Source: WHSW01 sp963781265
GTDB lineage: Bacteria; Actinomycetota; Thermoleophilia; Solirubrobacterales; 70-9
Length of the DNA: 64,000 bases
Assembly (NCBI GenBank): GCA_963781265.1
Contig: CAWAFH010000012.1
Span: 124,001 to 188,000 of the forward strand
Direction of reading: 5' to 3'
The position numbers were made by a program, and so were the translations under genes. Under the pieces are notes generated by a model. The model ran no database searches and was not told where the DNA came from. It saw only the letters and a list, made by a program, of their open reading frames with translations. Shown piece by piece: positions 53,769 to 62,140 of this stretch (the first letter of the stretch is position 1; each line of letters starts with the position of its first letter).

Positions 53769-55004
53769 ATGCTGACCGGGCCCGATGTCTCAGAACACCA
53801 GGGGAACGTCGACTGGGGGAAGGTGGCCAAGGAGCACGATCTGGCGATCGCGCGGGTCGCCGACGGCGACCATCGTGACCCCTGGTACACCGAGGAGCGG
53901 GTGCGCTCGATCCGCGGCGCGGGGCTGCTGCTGGCGCCGTACTACTTCGCTCGCGTCGCCTCGCCGCAGAACAACGAGCGCGACGGGGACGCCGAGGCGG
54001 CGATGGCGCTCGGGTTCGCCAAGTCACGAGGGTGGCGCTGGCCCGGGGACCTCCCGCTCGTCTACGACTTCGAGACCTCGAACGCGCAGCCGAACGAGAA
54101 GTGCGCCCGTCACGTGGTCCAGTTCGTGCGCGCCTACAAGAAGTCCGAGGGGCATTACCCCGGCATCTACACGATGCCGGGTTTTTGGTCGCAGATCCTC
54201 CCCTACCTCTCGAAGTCCGAACGGGAGCTGATCGCGCACTGCCCGCTGCACCAGGCGGAATGGGGCGTCCCCAGCCCGCGCGCGCTCGAGCCCTGGGACG
54301 GGGTCGCGCTCTGGCAATGGACCGACAGCGGCAGCTGCCCCGGCGTCTCCGGGAAGGTCGACATGAACCGCTCCGTCGCCGCGGAGAAGCGGGTGCTCGA
54401 GCTCGCGAAGCGCGACGCACGCCCGGCTCCCGAGCAGGACCCCGAGACCGAGCCCGATCGGCCGAAGCCGCGGCGCGGACCGAAGCCGGAGGCGCCGCCG
54501 GAGGGCCCGGACGCGGTCCCGAACTGGGTCCCGGAGCAGTACGCGGAGCTGTGGCAGAAGCCCTGGGACGACGCCGCGCCCAACTCGCCCAAGTTCCGGA
54601 AGCTCTGCTGGGAGCACGGGTTCGCTTCGCCGCACTTCGAGCGCAAGGAGACCGCCTGCCACGACCCGGAGAACAGCGGCGTGCCCGAGAGCCTGCGCGC
54701 GAACGCGCAACGCCAGGCGTTCAACCTCGAGAAGCTCCGCCACGCGCTCGGAGACGAGCCACTGCCGATCCTCAGCTGGTACCGGACGCCGGCCTGGAAC
54801 GCCCAGGTCGGGGGAGCGAGCCAGAGCCGCCACATGCAGGCGGACGCCGCCGACTTCACCGTCCAGACGGTCGCCGACTTCGGCACGGCGAAATTCGATC
54901 AGACCTGCGACCGCCTGTTCGAAAGCGGCGGCTTCGGGACCTACCCGAGCGGCTCCAGGCACGTCGACTCGCGGGGTACGCGAGCGCGCTGGTCCTCGTT
55001 CTAG
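53769..55004 (+). CDS. GH25 lysozyme plus M15 peptidase-like hydrolase
   Basis: A 411-residue protein from an ATG preceded by AGGAGG. The GH25 muramidase domain (about 1-210) has PDVSEHQGNVDWGKV (catalytic-face Asp) and LVYDFET (Asp-x-Glu). An acidic/Pro/Lys linker (about 220-260) joins it to a second domain with SWYRTPAWNAQVGGASQSRHMQADAADF-like order (M15-type zinc ligands in SRHMQADAAD, and HVDSRG near the end). It would cut both glycan and peptide of peptidoglycan. There is no signal peptide, as in phage endolysins. Confidence 0.87.
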   Translation: MLTGPDVSEHQGNVDWGKVAKEHDLAIARVADGDHRDPWYTEERVRSIRGAGLLLAPYYFARVASPQNNERDGDAEAAMALGFAKSRGWRWPGDLPLVYDFETSNAQPNEKCARHVVQFVRAYKKSEGHYPGIYTMPGFWSQILPYLSKSERELIAHCPLHQAEWGVPSPRALEPWDGVALWQWTDSGSCPGVSGKVDMNRSVAAEKRVLELAKRDARPAPEQDPETEPDRPKPRRGPKPEAPPEGPDAVPNWVPEQYAELWQKPWDDAAPNSPKFRKLCWEHGFASPHFERKETACHDPENSGVPESLRANAQRQAFNLEKLRHALGDEPLPILSWYRTPAWNAQVGGASQSRHMQADAADFTVQTVADFGTAKFDQTCDRLFESGGFGTYPSGSRHVDSRGTRARWSSF

Positions 55005-55008
55005 GCGA

Positions 55009-55608
55009 TCACTCGAACGGCAGCACCAGGTCGAGCGCCGTGAGCCGGAACAGGTCCGCGACGTCGCCGTTGCCGCGGGTCATCCGCAGGCGGCCGTCGG
55101 CGTCGGTGCGGCGCTTCGCCCGCATCAGCGACTGCAGCCCGGTCGAGTCGATGAAGGTGAGCTCCTCGATGTCGAGCAGCACCCGCGGCGCGCCGCTCGC
55201 CAGCGCCGCCTCGAAGGCGAGCTCGAAGCGGTCGAACGTGTCGAGACCGAGCTCGCCGCGCAGGGTGAGCACGTAGGTGTCGTCCTTCATCCCCGCCTCG
55301 ATCCGCAGCGCCCCGGGCGTGGCGGGCGTCGCGGCGGCCGCCGAGCCGGCGGCGGTCCCCGGGGTCGCGATCAGCGACAGCTCGCCGCGGCCCTCCGAGG
55401 CGAGCCGGCGGCGCAGCCGCAGGATCGAGGTCAGGTGCGAGGGCTGCAGAAAGACGCACTCCCGCAGGTCGAGCGTCACGTTGGGACTCTGATCGGCCGC
55501 CCCTCGAACCCGCTCGAGCAGGTCGAAGCCGCCGTCGTCGCCGACCTCGCCGGTGACCGTGAGCACGACGCCGCGGTCCTCCGTCGACTCCGAGATCGAG
55601 AACGACAT
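55009..55608 (-). CDS. Double STAS domain protein (anti-sigma factor antagonist type)
   Basis: A 199-residue protein from an ATG with GGAGG seven bases upstream. Two STAS units are joined by an Ala/Pro-rich linker. The first has VTLDLRECVFLQPSHLTSIL, with no Ser at the usual phosphorylation position. The second has VLLDIEELTFIDSTGLQSLM, with the conserved DSTG whose Ser is the phospho-site in SpoIIAA-type proteins. Probably only the second is regulated by a switch kinase. It would control an anti-sigma factor elsewhere in the genome. Confidence 0.87.
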   Translation of the reverse strand: MSFSISESTEDRGVVLTVTGEVGDDGGFDLLERVRGAADQSPNVTLDLRECVFLQPSHLTSILRLRRRLASEGRGELSLIATPGTAAGSAAAATPATPGALRIEAGMKDDTYVLTLRGELGLDTFDRFELAFEAALASGAPRVLLDIEELTFIDSTGLQSLMRAKRRTDADGRLRMTRGNGDVADLFRLTALDLVLPFE

Positions 55609-55711
55609 CGACGAACCTCCACCGTCGTGCCCTCCGCGCCGAGCGTGGGAGGGATCCGGGCCCATCCTAGTCCGACCCGCGGGCTCGAATCCAGCGCGCT
55701 CTGCTATTAAT

Positions 55712-55721
55712 CAACCGGTTG
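55712..55721. promoter_or_regulatory. Candidate TetR operator
   Basis: The 10-bp palindrome CAACCGGTTG sits in an AT-rich stretch 50 bases upstream of the R2-like gene, whose partner gene encodes a TetR regulator. That position and symmetry fit an autoregulatory site. Confidence 0.45.
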
Positions 55722-55770
55722 GGTAAGAATTATCGCGACGCTGATCGAGAACAACGAGCGGAGGATCCAG

Positions 55771-56727
55771 ATGAATGAGCAGAGCGGCAACGGCAGCGCC
55801 ACCGACGAGCGGGCGCTCGACGTCCTGCTCGATGGCGACATCGACCGGGTGATGGCCCAGCTCGACCGGATCGTCGAGGCGGCGCCGTCGTATCGCAAGC
55901 TGATCTCGCGCTGGGAGAATCAGGGCTGGAACTCCGAGACGTTCGACTACTCGCGCGACGCGGAGGAATGGCAATCCGACGTCTGGACGGCCGAGCAGAA
56001 GCGGTTCATGCTCTGGAGCCTGTCGGAGTTCTTCCTCGGCGAGGAGCGCGTCACGACCGAGCTGCTGCCCTTCGCGATCGCCGCCCCGAACGACGACCAG
56101 CGGATCTTCCTCGCGTCGCAGATCGCCGACGAGGCGCGCCACGTGGTCTTCTTCGACCGCTACTACCGCGAGGTGCTCGGCGCCGAGGCCGAGACGATCA
56201 CCGAGAACCTCGCCGCTCAGCGGGGCAACGTCAACGACGACTGGAAGAAGCTCTTCGACGGGATCCTGCACGACGTCGCCGAGGACCTGCGCAAGGACCC
56301 GTCCGACTTCGAGTCGCTGGTCCGCGGAGTGACCGTCTACATGATCGTGATCGAGGGGACCCTGGCGCTGACCGGAGCGCGGTTCATGCTCCGTAGCCTG
56401 AAGCAGATGGATCGGCTGCCGGGCTTCCGCGACGGGTTCACCCACGTCAATCGCGACGAGTCACGGCACGTCGGCTTCGGGGTGAAGTTCCTCGCCGATG
56501 CGATCAAGTCCGACGAGCGCTACAAGCAGGTCGTCCAGGACACGCTGACCGAGACGCTGCCGGTCGGCGTGCTCGCCTTCGTGCCGCCGTGGGAGGAGAA
56601 CCCCTACGAGTTCGAGACCCCGTTCGGCTACAACTCGACCGAGATCTTCGAGTACGCGATGCGCTCGCTGTCGAAGAAGCTCGCGGCGATGGGCATGGAG
56701 CCGAGCGCCGCCGGGGTCCCGGCTTGA
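55771..56727 (+). CDS. R2-like di-iron (ferritin-like) oxidase
   Basis: A 318-residue helical protein with GGAGG ahead of the ATG. The di-metal ligand set of ribonucleotide reductase R2/R2lox-type proteins is visible in order: Glu in SEFFLGEERV, Glu and His in ADEARHVVFF, Glu in VIEGTLALTG, and Glu and His in RDESRHVGFG. The C-terminus ends in a helix after the ENPYEFETPFGYN turn. No radical Tyr context can be fixed by eye, so it is called R2-like rather than NrdB. Its stop overlaps the TetR start. Confidence 0.85.
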   Translation: MNEQSGNGSATDERALDVLLDGDIDRVMAQLDRIVEAAPSYRKLISRWENQGWNSETFDYSRDAEEWQSDVWTAEQKRFMLWSLSEFFLGEERVTTELLPFAIAAPNDDQRIFLASQIADEARHVVFFDRYYREVLGAEAETITENLAAQRGNVNDDWKKLFDGILHDVAEDLRKDPSDFESLVRGVTVYMIVIEGTLALTGARFMLRSLKQMDRLPGFRDGFTHVNRDESRHVGFGVKFLADAIKSDERYKQVVQDTLTETLPVGVLAFVPPWEENPYEFETPFGYNSTEIFEYAMRSLSKKLAAMGMEPSAAGVPA

Positions 56728-57356
56728 GCGTTGACCCGCAGGCCGGCCCGCGCCGCGGCCCGGGGCGCCCGGCGACGGGCGCTCCGGAGCGCATCCTCGA
56801 GGGCGCCTACCAGGTCCTCAAGCACGATGGCTACGCCGGCCTGACGACGGCGAAGGTCGCCGCCGCCTCGGGTCAGAACAAGGCGATGATCGCGTACTAC
56901 TTCGGCTCCAAGCAGGGGCTCGTCGCCGCGGTCGCGCGGCGGGTCTCCGAGCGGATCACCGAGGAGGTGCTCGGCGGGGTCGGCGATCCCGAGTCCGCGC
57001 GCGAGTTGGTCGAGGCGATCGCCGACGGCCTCTGGCGGGTGATGGACCGCGATCCGGGCCTGCAACGCGTCTACTTCGACCTCTCCTCGCACGCCGTGGT
57101 CGAGACCGAGGTCGGCAGCATCATGATCGAGATGAAGCAGGGCCACCGGTCGATTTTGCGCCAGGTGCTGCGCGGGCTGGACCGGCCGATCGGCGACCGC
57201 GAGCTCGACGCGATCGCGATCTTCATGATCTCCGGGCTCGAGGGGCTCTCGCTCGAGCGCCTCGGCCGCGGCGACAGCCCGGCCCTGCAGCGCGCCCGCG
57301 AGATCTTCGTCGACTCGGCGACCGCGGCGATCGAGCGCGCCGACGAGTCGCGCTGA
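56724..57356 (+). CDS. TetR family regulator
   Basis: A 210-residue protein from TTG (TTGA overlap with the R2-like gene). A basic Gly/Pro-rich head (GPRRGPGRP) is followed by the HTH APERILEGAYQVLKHDGYAGLTTAKVAAASGQ, in its usual parts, then NKAMIAYYFGSKQGLVAAV. The ligand domain contains FDLSSHAVVETEVGS. It likely represses its own operon through the palindrome at 55712-55721. Confidence 0.88.
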   Translation: MSVDPQAGPRRGPGRPATGAPERILEGAYQVLKHDGYAGLTTAKVAAASGQNKAMIAYYFGSKQGLVAAVARRVSERITEEVLGGVGDPESARELVEAIADGLWRVMDRDPGLQRVYFDLSSHAVVETEVGSIMIEMKQGHRSILRQVLRGLDRPIGDRELDAIAIFMISGLEGLSLERLGRGDSPALQRAREIFVDSATAAIERADESR

Positions 57357-57422
57357 ACGGGCGGTGAGCGGCCGCTGCTGGCGCTGCTGAAGAAGGCGTT
57401 CGAGCTGCGACCGCCGCCGGCA

Positions 57423-58583
57423 TTGCGCCGGCGGCTGTTGCGCTGGATGGCCGGCTCGGCGGCGCGCGAGTTCGCCTGGGCGCTGCTCGTCGCCACGCTG
57501 GCCGTGATCGCGGTCGCGGTGGCGCTCGGGGCCCTCGGCGGCGCGCTCGGGATCGTGATCGTGGCCGCGCTGGCGCTCGCCGCGCTGCGGTTTGCCTGGC
57601 TCGCCTGGCAGAGCCTGACCAGCGCCCGCGCGGTGCGCGAGGTGCTCGCTGGGCTCGAGCCGCCCGCCGATCAGCGCCACTCGTCGTTTCCGCGCAGCCA
57701 GCTCATCCTGCCGCCGCTGATGCTGTGGCCGCGCGGGGTCAGCCACCGGCGCGGGATCGAGTTCGCCCGGCCCGGCGGCCGGCCGCTGCGCCTCGACGCG
57801 TACCTGCCGAGCGAGCCGGCGGCGGGCCCGCGCCCGGCGATCGTCCAGGTGCACGGCGGCGGCTGGATCGTCGGCAGCCGCTCCGAGCAGGGAATCCCCC
57901 TGCTCAACCACCTCGCCCAGCACGGCTGGGTCGGCTTCAACGTCGACTACCGGCTCAGCCCGGACGCGACCTATCCGGACCAAGTCGTCGACGTCAAGGC
58001 GGCGATCGCCTGGGTGCGCGAGCACGCCGGCGAGTTCGGCGCCGACCCCCGCTTCATCTGCCTCACCGGCGGCTCGGCGGGCGGCCATCTGTGCGCGCTC
58101 GCCGCGTTGACCGCCGCTGACCGGAGCCTGCAGCCGGGGTTCGAGGACGCCGACACCTCGGTCGCCGCCGCGGTCCCGTTCTACGGCGTCTACGACCTCA
58201 CCGACGCGGAGGGCGTCTACTACGGTGAGCTGCTCGAGTGGGTGCTCGAGCAGCTCGTCTTCAAGCGCTCGCTCGACCAGGATCCGGAGCTGTTTCGGTC
58301 CGCCTCGCCGACCTGGCGCGTCCATCCGGATGCGCCGCCGTTCTGCGTCCTGCACGGCGACCGCGACACGCTCGTCCCGGTCGCCGACGCGCGCCGCTTC
58401 GTCGCCGAGCTGCGCGCCGTGTCACGTCAGCCGGTCGTCTACGCCGAGCTGGCCGGGGCGGAGCACGCCTTCGACATCCTCCCGAGCCTGCGCACCGCCC
58501 GCGTCGTCGAGACGATCGAGCGCTTCCTCGCCACCGTCCGGGCCGGGCGAGGTGCCGTCGCGTCGGCCGAGTTGATCGGTTAG
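57423..58583 (+). CDS. HSL-type alpha/beta hydrolase with N-terminal membrane segment
   Basis: A 386-residue protein. Two hydrophobic N-terminal segments (LLVATLAVIAVAVALGALGG and IVIVAALALAALRFAWLAW) anchor it. The esterase domain has the oxyanion motif VHGGGWIVG, nucleophile TGGSAGGHL, acid in LHGDRDTLVP and His in GAEHAFDIL. It hydrolyses short acyl esters or lipids at the membrane. TTG 57423 lacks a ribosome site. In-frame CTG at 57375 after GGTGAG would add ALLKKAFELRPPPA and may be the real start. It shares a frame with the TetR stop. Confidence 0.85.
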   Translation: MRRRLLRWMAGSAAREFAWALLVATLAVIAVAVALGALGGALGIVIVAALALAALRFAWLAWQSLTSARAVREVLAGLEPPADQRHSSFPRSQLILPPLMLWPRGVSHRRGIEFARPGGRPLRLDAYLPSEPAAGPRPAIVQVHGGGWIVGSRSEQGIPLLNHLAQHGWVGFNVDYRLSPDATYPDQVVDVKAAIAWVREHAGEFGADPRFICLTGGSAGGHLCALAALTAADRSLQPGFEDADTSVAAAVPFYGVYDLTDAEGVYYGELLEWVLEQLVFKRSLDQDPELFRSASPTWRVHPDAPPFCVLHGDRDTLVPVADARRFVAELRAVSRQPVVYAELAGAEHAFDILPSLRTARVVETIERFLATVRAGRGAVASAELIG

Positions 58584-58616
58584 GTTCCCGGCGATCAATC
58601 CCGTGGGAGGAGACCC

Positions 58617-59003
58617 GTGGACGTAAGCGCTCTCAAGAGCACCCCCCTGTTCGCCGACGTGCCCGACGAGGCGCTCACCAAGGTGGCCACGTTCGCGACG
58701 CTCGAGTCGGTTGCCGAGGGCAAGACGATCATCCGCGAGGGCGGCTACTCGAACGACTTCTACGTGATCGAGGACGGCACGGTCAAGGTCGAGCGCGAGG
58801 GCGAGCACCTCGCCGATCTCGGCCCGGGGGACGTCTTCGGCGAGCAGGGCCTGCTGGAGAAGCAGGAGCGCTCGGCGACGGTGACGGCCACCTCCCCGGT
58901 GCGGCTGATCAAGATCGAGCACTGGGAGCTGTCGCGGATGCGCCAGTCGATGCCGGAGGTGGTCGAGCAGCTGCGCAAGAAGGTCGAGGAACGCTCGTCC
59001 TGA
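58617..59003 (+). CDS. Cyclic nucleotide-binding domain protein
   Basis: A 128-residue single-domain protein from GTG with GGGAGGAG upstream. The CNB/CAP-type barrel is complete: LKSTPLFADVPDEAL start, GKTIIREGGYSNDFYVIEDG, the phosphate-binding cassette GDVFGEQGLLEKQERSATVTA (Gly-Glu and Arg positions in FGE and RSA), and a C-terminal helix. There is no DNA-binding domain, so it probably acts through a partner protein. It lies 33 bases after the esterase gene. Confidence 0.88.
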   Translation: MDVSALKSTPLFADVPDEALTKVATFATLESVAEGKTIIREGGYSNDFYVIEDGTVKVEREGEHLADLGPGDVFGEQGLLEKQERSATVTATSPVRLIKIEHWELSRMRQSMPEVVEQLRKKVEERSS

Positions 59004-59054
59004 GCCGCGGCCGCCGGATCCGGCGGCGCGGGTTTACAATCGCCGGCGACATAC

Positions 59055-59215
59055 GGTCGGTGGTCAAGGGAAGTCCGGTGCGAATCCGGCGCGGTCCCGC
59101 CACTGTGACCGGGCGCCAACGGCGTCGCACGACGCAAGTCAGCCACTGAGCCCTCCCGGGGCTCGGGAAGGCGCGACGACCGGCCCGGAAAGCCAGGAGA
59201 CCTGCCTCCGGCCAG
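59055..59215 (+). ncRNA. Cobalamin (B12) riboswitch
   Basis: The sequence carries the conserved cobalamin-riboswitch blocks in order: GGTCAAGGGAAGTCCGGTGC, then GAATCCGGCGCGGTCCCGCC, ACTGTGACCGG, the CAAGTCAGCCACTGAGC block, GGGAAGGCGCGACGA, and the B12 box AGCCAGGAGACCTGCC (59191-59206). The ATG of the DUF4430/RTX-like gene follows at 59251, so adenosylcobalamin binding should shut down expression of the operon. That assigns the downstream ECF transporter to cobalamin or a corrinoid. Confidence 0.95.
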
Positions 59216-59250
59216 CCAAATTCGTCCCTCGAGGAAAGGGTGGCTCTCCG

Positions 59251-60270
59251 ATGACCACACGTAAGCGCCTCGCGCCGGCCGCGTTCGCCGTGCTCTGCGC
59301 GCTCGCCGCACTCGCCCCGTCCGCCTCCGCGACCGTGACCGCGAAGCTGCGGGTGCTCACCCCCGACCGCGTGCTCGACCCGGGCACCACCTACATCGTC
59401 GACGAGGGCGTCACGGTGCCGACGCGCGCCGACGCCGACTGCTTCGGGCCTCCCGGCGGCTCCGGCGCGGAGTTCACGTACGAGAAGCCCAACGCGCTCA
59501 GCCTGCTCGCGACCGCGGGCCGGACCACCAAGCAGGTCGCCCCGCTCGGGCTCACCGACCAGTTCGGCTTCGGGCTCGGGATCTGCGCGATCGGCGGCGC
59601 CACGGCCAGCTCGGGCGAGAGCTTTTGGTACTTCAAGGCCAACCACGAGGAGGCCTCGGTCGGCGCCGACCAGCTCGAGATCCACAACGGCGACGAGGTC
59701 CTCTTCTACCTCGCCCCGGACGCGTTCCCGAACCCGAACCCGGCCGAGCTCGAGCTCCGCGCCCCGGCCGGTGTGAAGGCGGGCGATGCGTTCCCGGTCA
59801 CCGCGCTCGAGCACAAGTGCGTCACCGACCCGGACACCTTCGTGACGAGCTGCACCAGCGGGCCGGCGGCAGGGGTCACGATCAGCGGCGCCGACGCGCC
59901 CGCGACGACCGGCGCCGACGGCACCGCCCAGCTCAGCGTCGGATCGGTCGGCGAGGCGACCGTGGCGGCGACCCGCGGCACGGACATCCCGTCCGAGGCG
60001 CTCGCCGTGTGCGTGGGACCGGAGCTGAACTCGTGCCCGTCCCAGCGCGGCGTCCGCATCGTCGGCAGCCCGCAGGCCGACCGGATCAAGGGCACGTCCG
60101 GCGACGACTCGATCCGCTCGCGCGGTGGCGACGACAAGATCGACCTTCGCAAGGGTGGCGCCGACCAGGTCAACTGCGGCAAGGGCCACGACGCGGTCCG
60201 GATCAAGCGCAAGTTCGCCAACGACGGGGTCGTGATCAAGGGGAGCTGCGAGCGGGTCAAGACAAAGTGA
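59251..60270 (+). CDS. Secreted DUF4430-type protein with RTX-like tail
   Basis: A 339-residue protein. A signal peptide (about 1-27) is followed by a beta-rich region of two parts. ESFWYFKANHEEASVGADQL and EIHNGDEVLFYLAP fit the DUF4430 (transcobalamin-like C-terminal) pattern. An Ig-like segment comes next, then a short RTX-like calcium-binding tail (IVGSPQADRIKGTSGDDSI, RSRGGDDKIDLRKGG, NCGKGHDAV). It is the first gene under the B12 riboswitch, so it probably binds corrinoid outside the cell. Confidence 0.8.
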   Translation: MTTRKRLAPAAFAVLCALAALAPSASATVTAKLRVLTPDRVLDPGTTYIVDEGVTVPTRADADCFGPPGGSGAEFTYEKPNALSLLATAGRTTKQVAPLGLTDQFGFGLGICAIGGATASSGESFWYFKANHEEASVGADQLEIHNGDEVLFYLAPDAFPNPNPAELELRAPAGVKAGDAFPVTALEHKCVTDPDTFVTSCTSGPAAGVTISGADAPATTGADGTAQLSVGSVGEATVAATRGTDIPSEALAVCVGPELNSCPSQRGVRIVGSPQADRIKGTSGDDSIRSRGGDDKIDLRKGGADQVNCGKGHDAVRIKRKFANDGVVIKGSCERVKTK

Positions 60271-60319
60271 GGCGGAGCGAAGCGAAGCCGAGCCGCGCCG
60301 CTGTTGAGGCGCCTGATTC

Positions 60320-61246
60320 GTGATCGGGCGTCGCAGCGCGGCGGTTGCGGCGGCGCTCGCCGTCGCGCTCGCCGGCTGCGGCCTCGGCCCGGGCGAGTCG
60401 AGCTCGGGCACCGCCACCCTGACCGTGACCCGCGACTACGGCGCCGAGCAGGTGCTCGAGGCGAGCGAATCCGATCCGGCCGGGTCGGAGACGGTGATCC
60501 GCTTTCTCGACCGCGAAGCGGAGATCACCACGCGCTACGGCGGCGGGTTCGTACAGTCGATCGACGGCACCTCCGGCGAGCTCGACGGCGGCCGCTCGCT
60601 CGACTGGTTCTTCTTCGTCAACGGGATCGAGTCGCCACGCGGCGGCGCCGAGGTCCCGATCCGCGGCGGCGACCGGATCTGGTGGGACTACCGCGACTGG
60701 ACCGCGGCGATCAGCACCCCCGCCGTGGTCGGCTCGTTCCCCGAGCCGTTCCTGCAGGCGGCCGCCGATGAGGCCGAACGCGAGCCGGTCACGGTCGACT
60801 GCCGCGGCGCCGAGCCCGCCTGCGCCGAGGCCCGTGAGCGGCTCGACCGGGCCGGGGTGGAGGTATCGGCTTCGGGCGCCGAGGCGGCCGGCCCGCGGCT
60901 GCTGGTCGGACCCTGGTCCCGCGTCCGCGCCGACCCGATCGCGGCGCGGCTGGACGATGGCCCGGCGACCAGCGGCGTCTTCGCGCGGTTCGAGCGCGAC
61001 GGCGACCGCTGGACGCTGGCGGCGCTCGACCGGGCGGCGCGACCGAGCCGCATGCTCGCGGCCGGCGCCGGCCTGGTCGCGGGCCTGCGGCACGGCGACG
61101 AGCCCGCGACCTGGCTGGTCACCGGCACCGACGCCGCCGGTGCCGAGCGCGCCGCGCGGCTGCTCGACGCCGACGCGCTCGCCCAGCGCTACGCCGTCGC
61201 CACCGACGGCGCCGAGATCCCGCTCCCCGACGGCGAGGCGGGATGA
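60320..61246 (+). CDS. DUF4430 lipoprotein
   Basis: A 308-residue protein from GTG with lipobox ALAGC-GLG (Cys about 21). The DUF4430 domain has SLDWFFFVNGIESPRGGAEV and IRGGDRIWWDYRDW. The C-terminal half is a Rossmann-like or ferredoxin-like unit of unknown role (RLLVGPWSRVRADP, TWLVTGTDAAGAERAARLL). It is lipid-anchored, close to the ECF transporter encoded next, whose start overlaps its stop (ATGA). It could capture corrinoids for the transporter (inference). Confidence 0.8.
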   Translation: MIGRRSAAVAAALAVALAGCGLGPGESSSGTATLTVTRDYGAEQVLEASESDPAGSETVIRFLDREAEITTRYGGGFVQSIDGTSGELDGGRSLDWFFFVNGIESPRGGAEVPIRGGDRIWWDYRDWTAAISTPAVVGSFPEPFLQAAADEAEREPVTVDCRGAEPACAEARERLDRAGVEVSASGAEAAGPRLLVGPWSRVRADPIAARLDDGPATSGVFARFERDGDRWTLAALDRAARPSRMLAAGAGLVAGLRHGDEPATWLVTGTDAAGAERAARLLDADALAQRYAVATDGAEIPLPDGEAG

Positions 61247-62140
61247 GGTCGCCGATCGCCTACGCGCCGCGCCCCGGACCGCTCGCCAACTCGAGCGCCC
61301 TCGCCGCGAGCGCCTACCTCGGCTCGCTGGCGGTGGTGGCCTTCGCCTATTCGAACCCGATCGTGCTCGCCGGCGTCGCCGCTCGCGACCGCGGTCGCCG
61401 GCTGTGCCGCCGGCGCGCGGGGGGCGGTGCTGGCGGCGGCGCGCTGGGGCCTGGCGCTCGGGGTGATGGTGATCGTCGTCAACGCGATCGTCTCCCAGCG
61501 CGGTGACACGATCCTGCTGCGCGGCGGCGAGCTGCCGGTCCTGGGCCGCGTCGACGTCAGCGCCGAGGCCCTGGTCGAGGGGGCGATCCTCGCGCTGCGG
61601 ATCACGATCGTCCTCGCTGCCTTCGCGGTGCATTCGGCCTGCGTCGACCCGGACCGGATGCTCAGGTTGCTGCGCCCGCTGGCCCGCCACTCCGCGCTGA
61701 CCGCGACGCTGATCACCCGCCTCGTTCCGCTCGCCGCGGCCGACCACGCGCGGCTGCGCGACGCCCAGGCGCTGCGCGGCCCGGCGGCGGCGCCGGCGAC
61801 CCGCGCCGCGCTCGCCCGTCGCCTCGTCGCCGGCTCGCTCGACCGCGCCGTGGACATCGCCGCGACGCTCGAGCTGCGCGGCTACGCGCGCGGGGTGCCG
61901 CGCCGGGCAGGGCGCCGGCGCGGCTCGCGCCACGGCTGGCGCTTCGGCCTCACCGGCGTCGCGATCATCGCGCTCGGGCTCGGGGCCCGGCTGGCCGGGA
62001 TCGGCGGGTTCGCCGCCTATCCGGTGATCTCGATCGACGCCGACCCCGCGACGCTCGCGCTCGCCGCCGCGCTGCCGCTGCTCGTCCTCGTCCCCTACGT
62101 CGGGATCGGCTTCGGCCCCCGGGGGCAAAACCGTGGCTGA
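61243..62140 (+). pseudogene. EcfT (CbiQ-like) permease, frameshifted
   Basis: The ATG overlaps the previous stop and reads MRSPIAYAPRPGPLANSSAL with a first TM up to NPIVLAGVA. The frame must then shift by +1 near 61375-61385 to continue as LATAVAGCAAGARGAVLAAA and on to the stop at 62140. The second part has GDTILLRGGELPVLGRV, the coupling-helix-type motif DAQALRGPAAAP, and a final ELRGYARG. All parts of an energy-coupling T component are there except for the one-base shift. It may be a sequencing error, a recent null mutation, or less likely a programmed shift. Confidence 0.75.
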
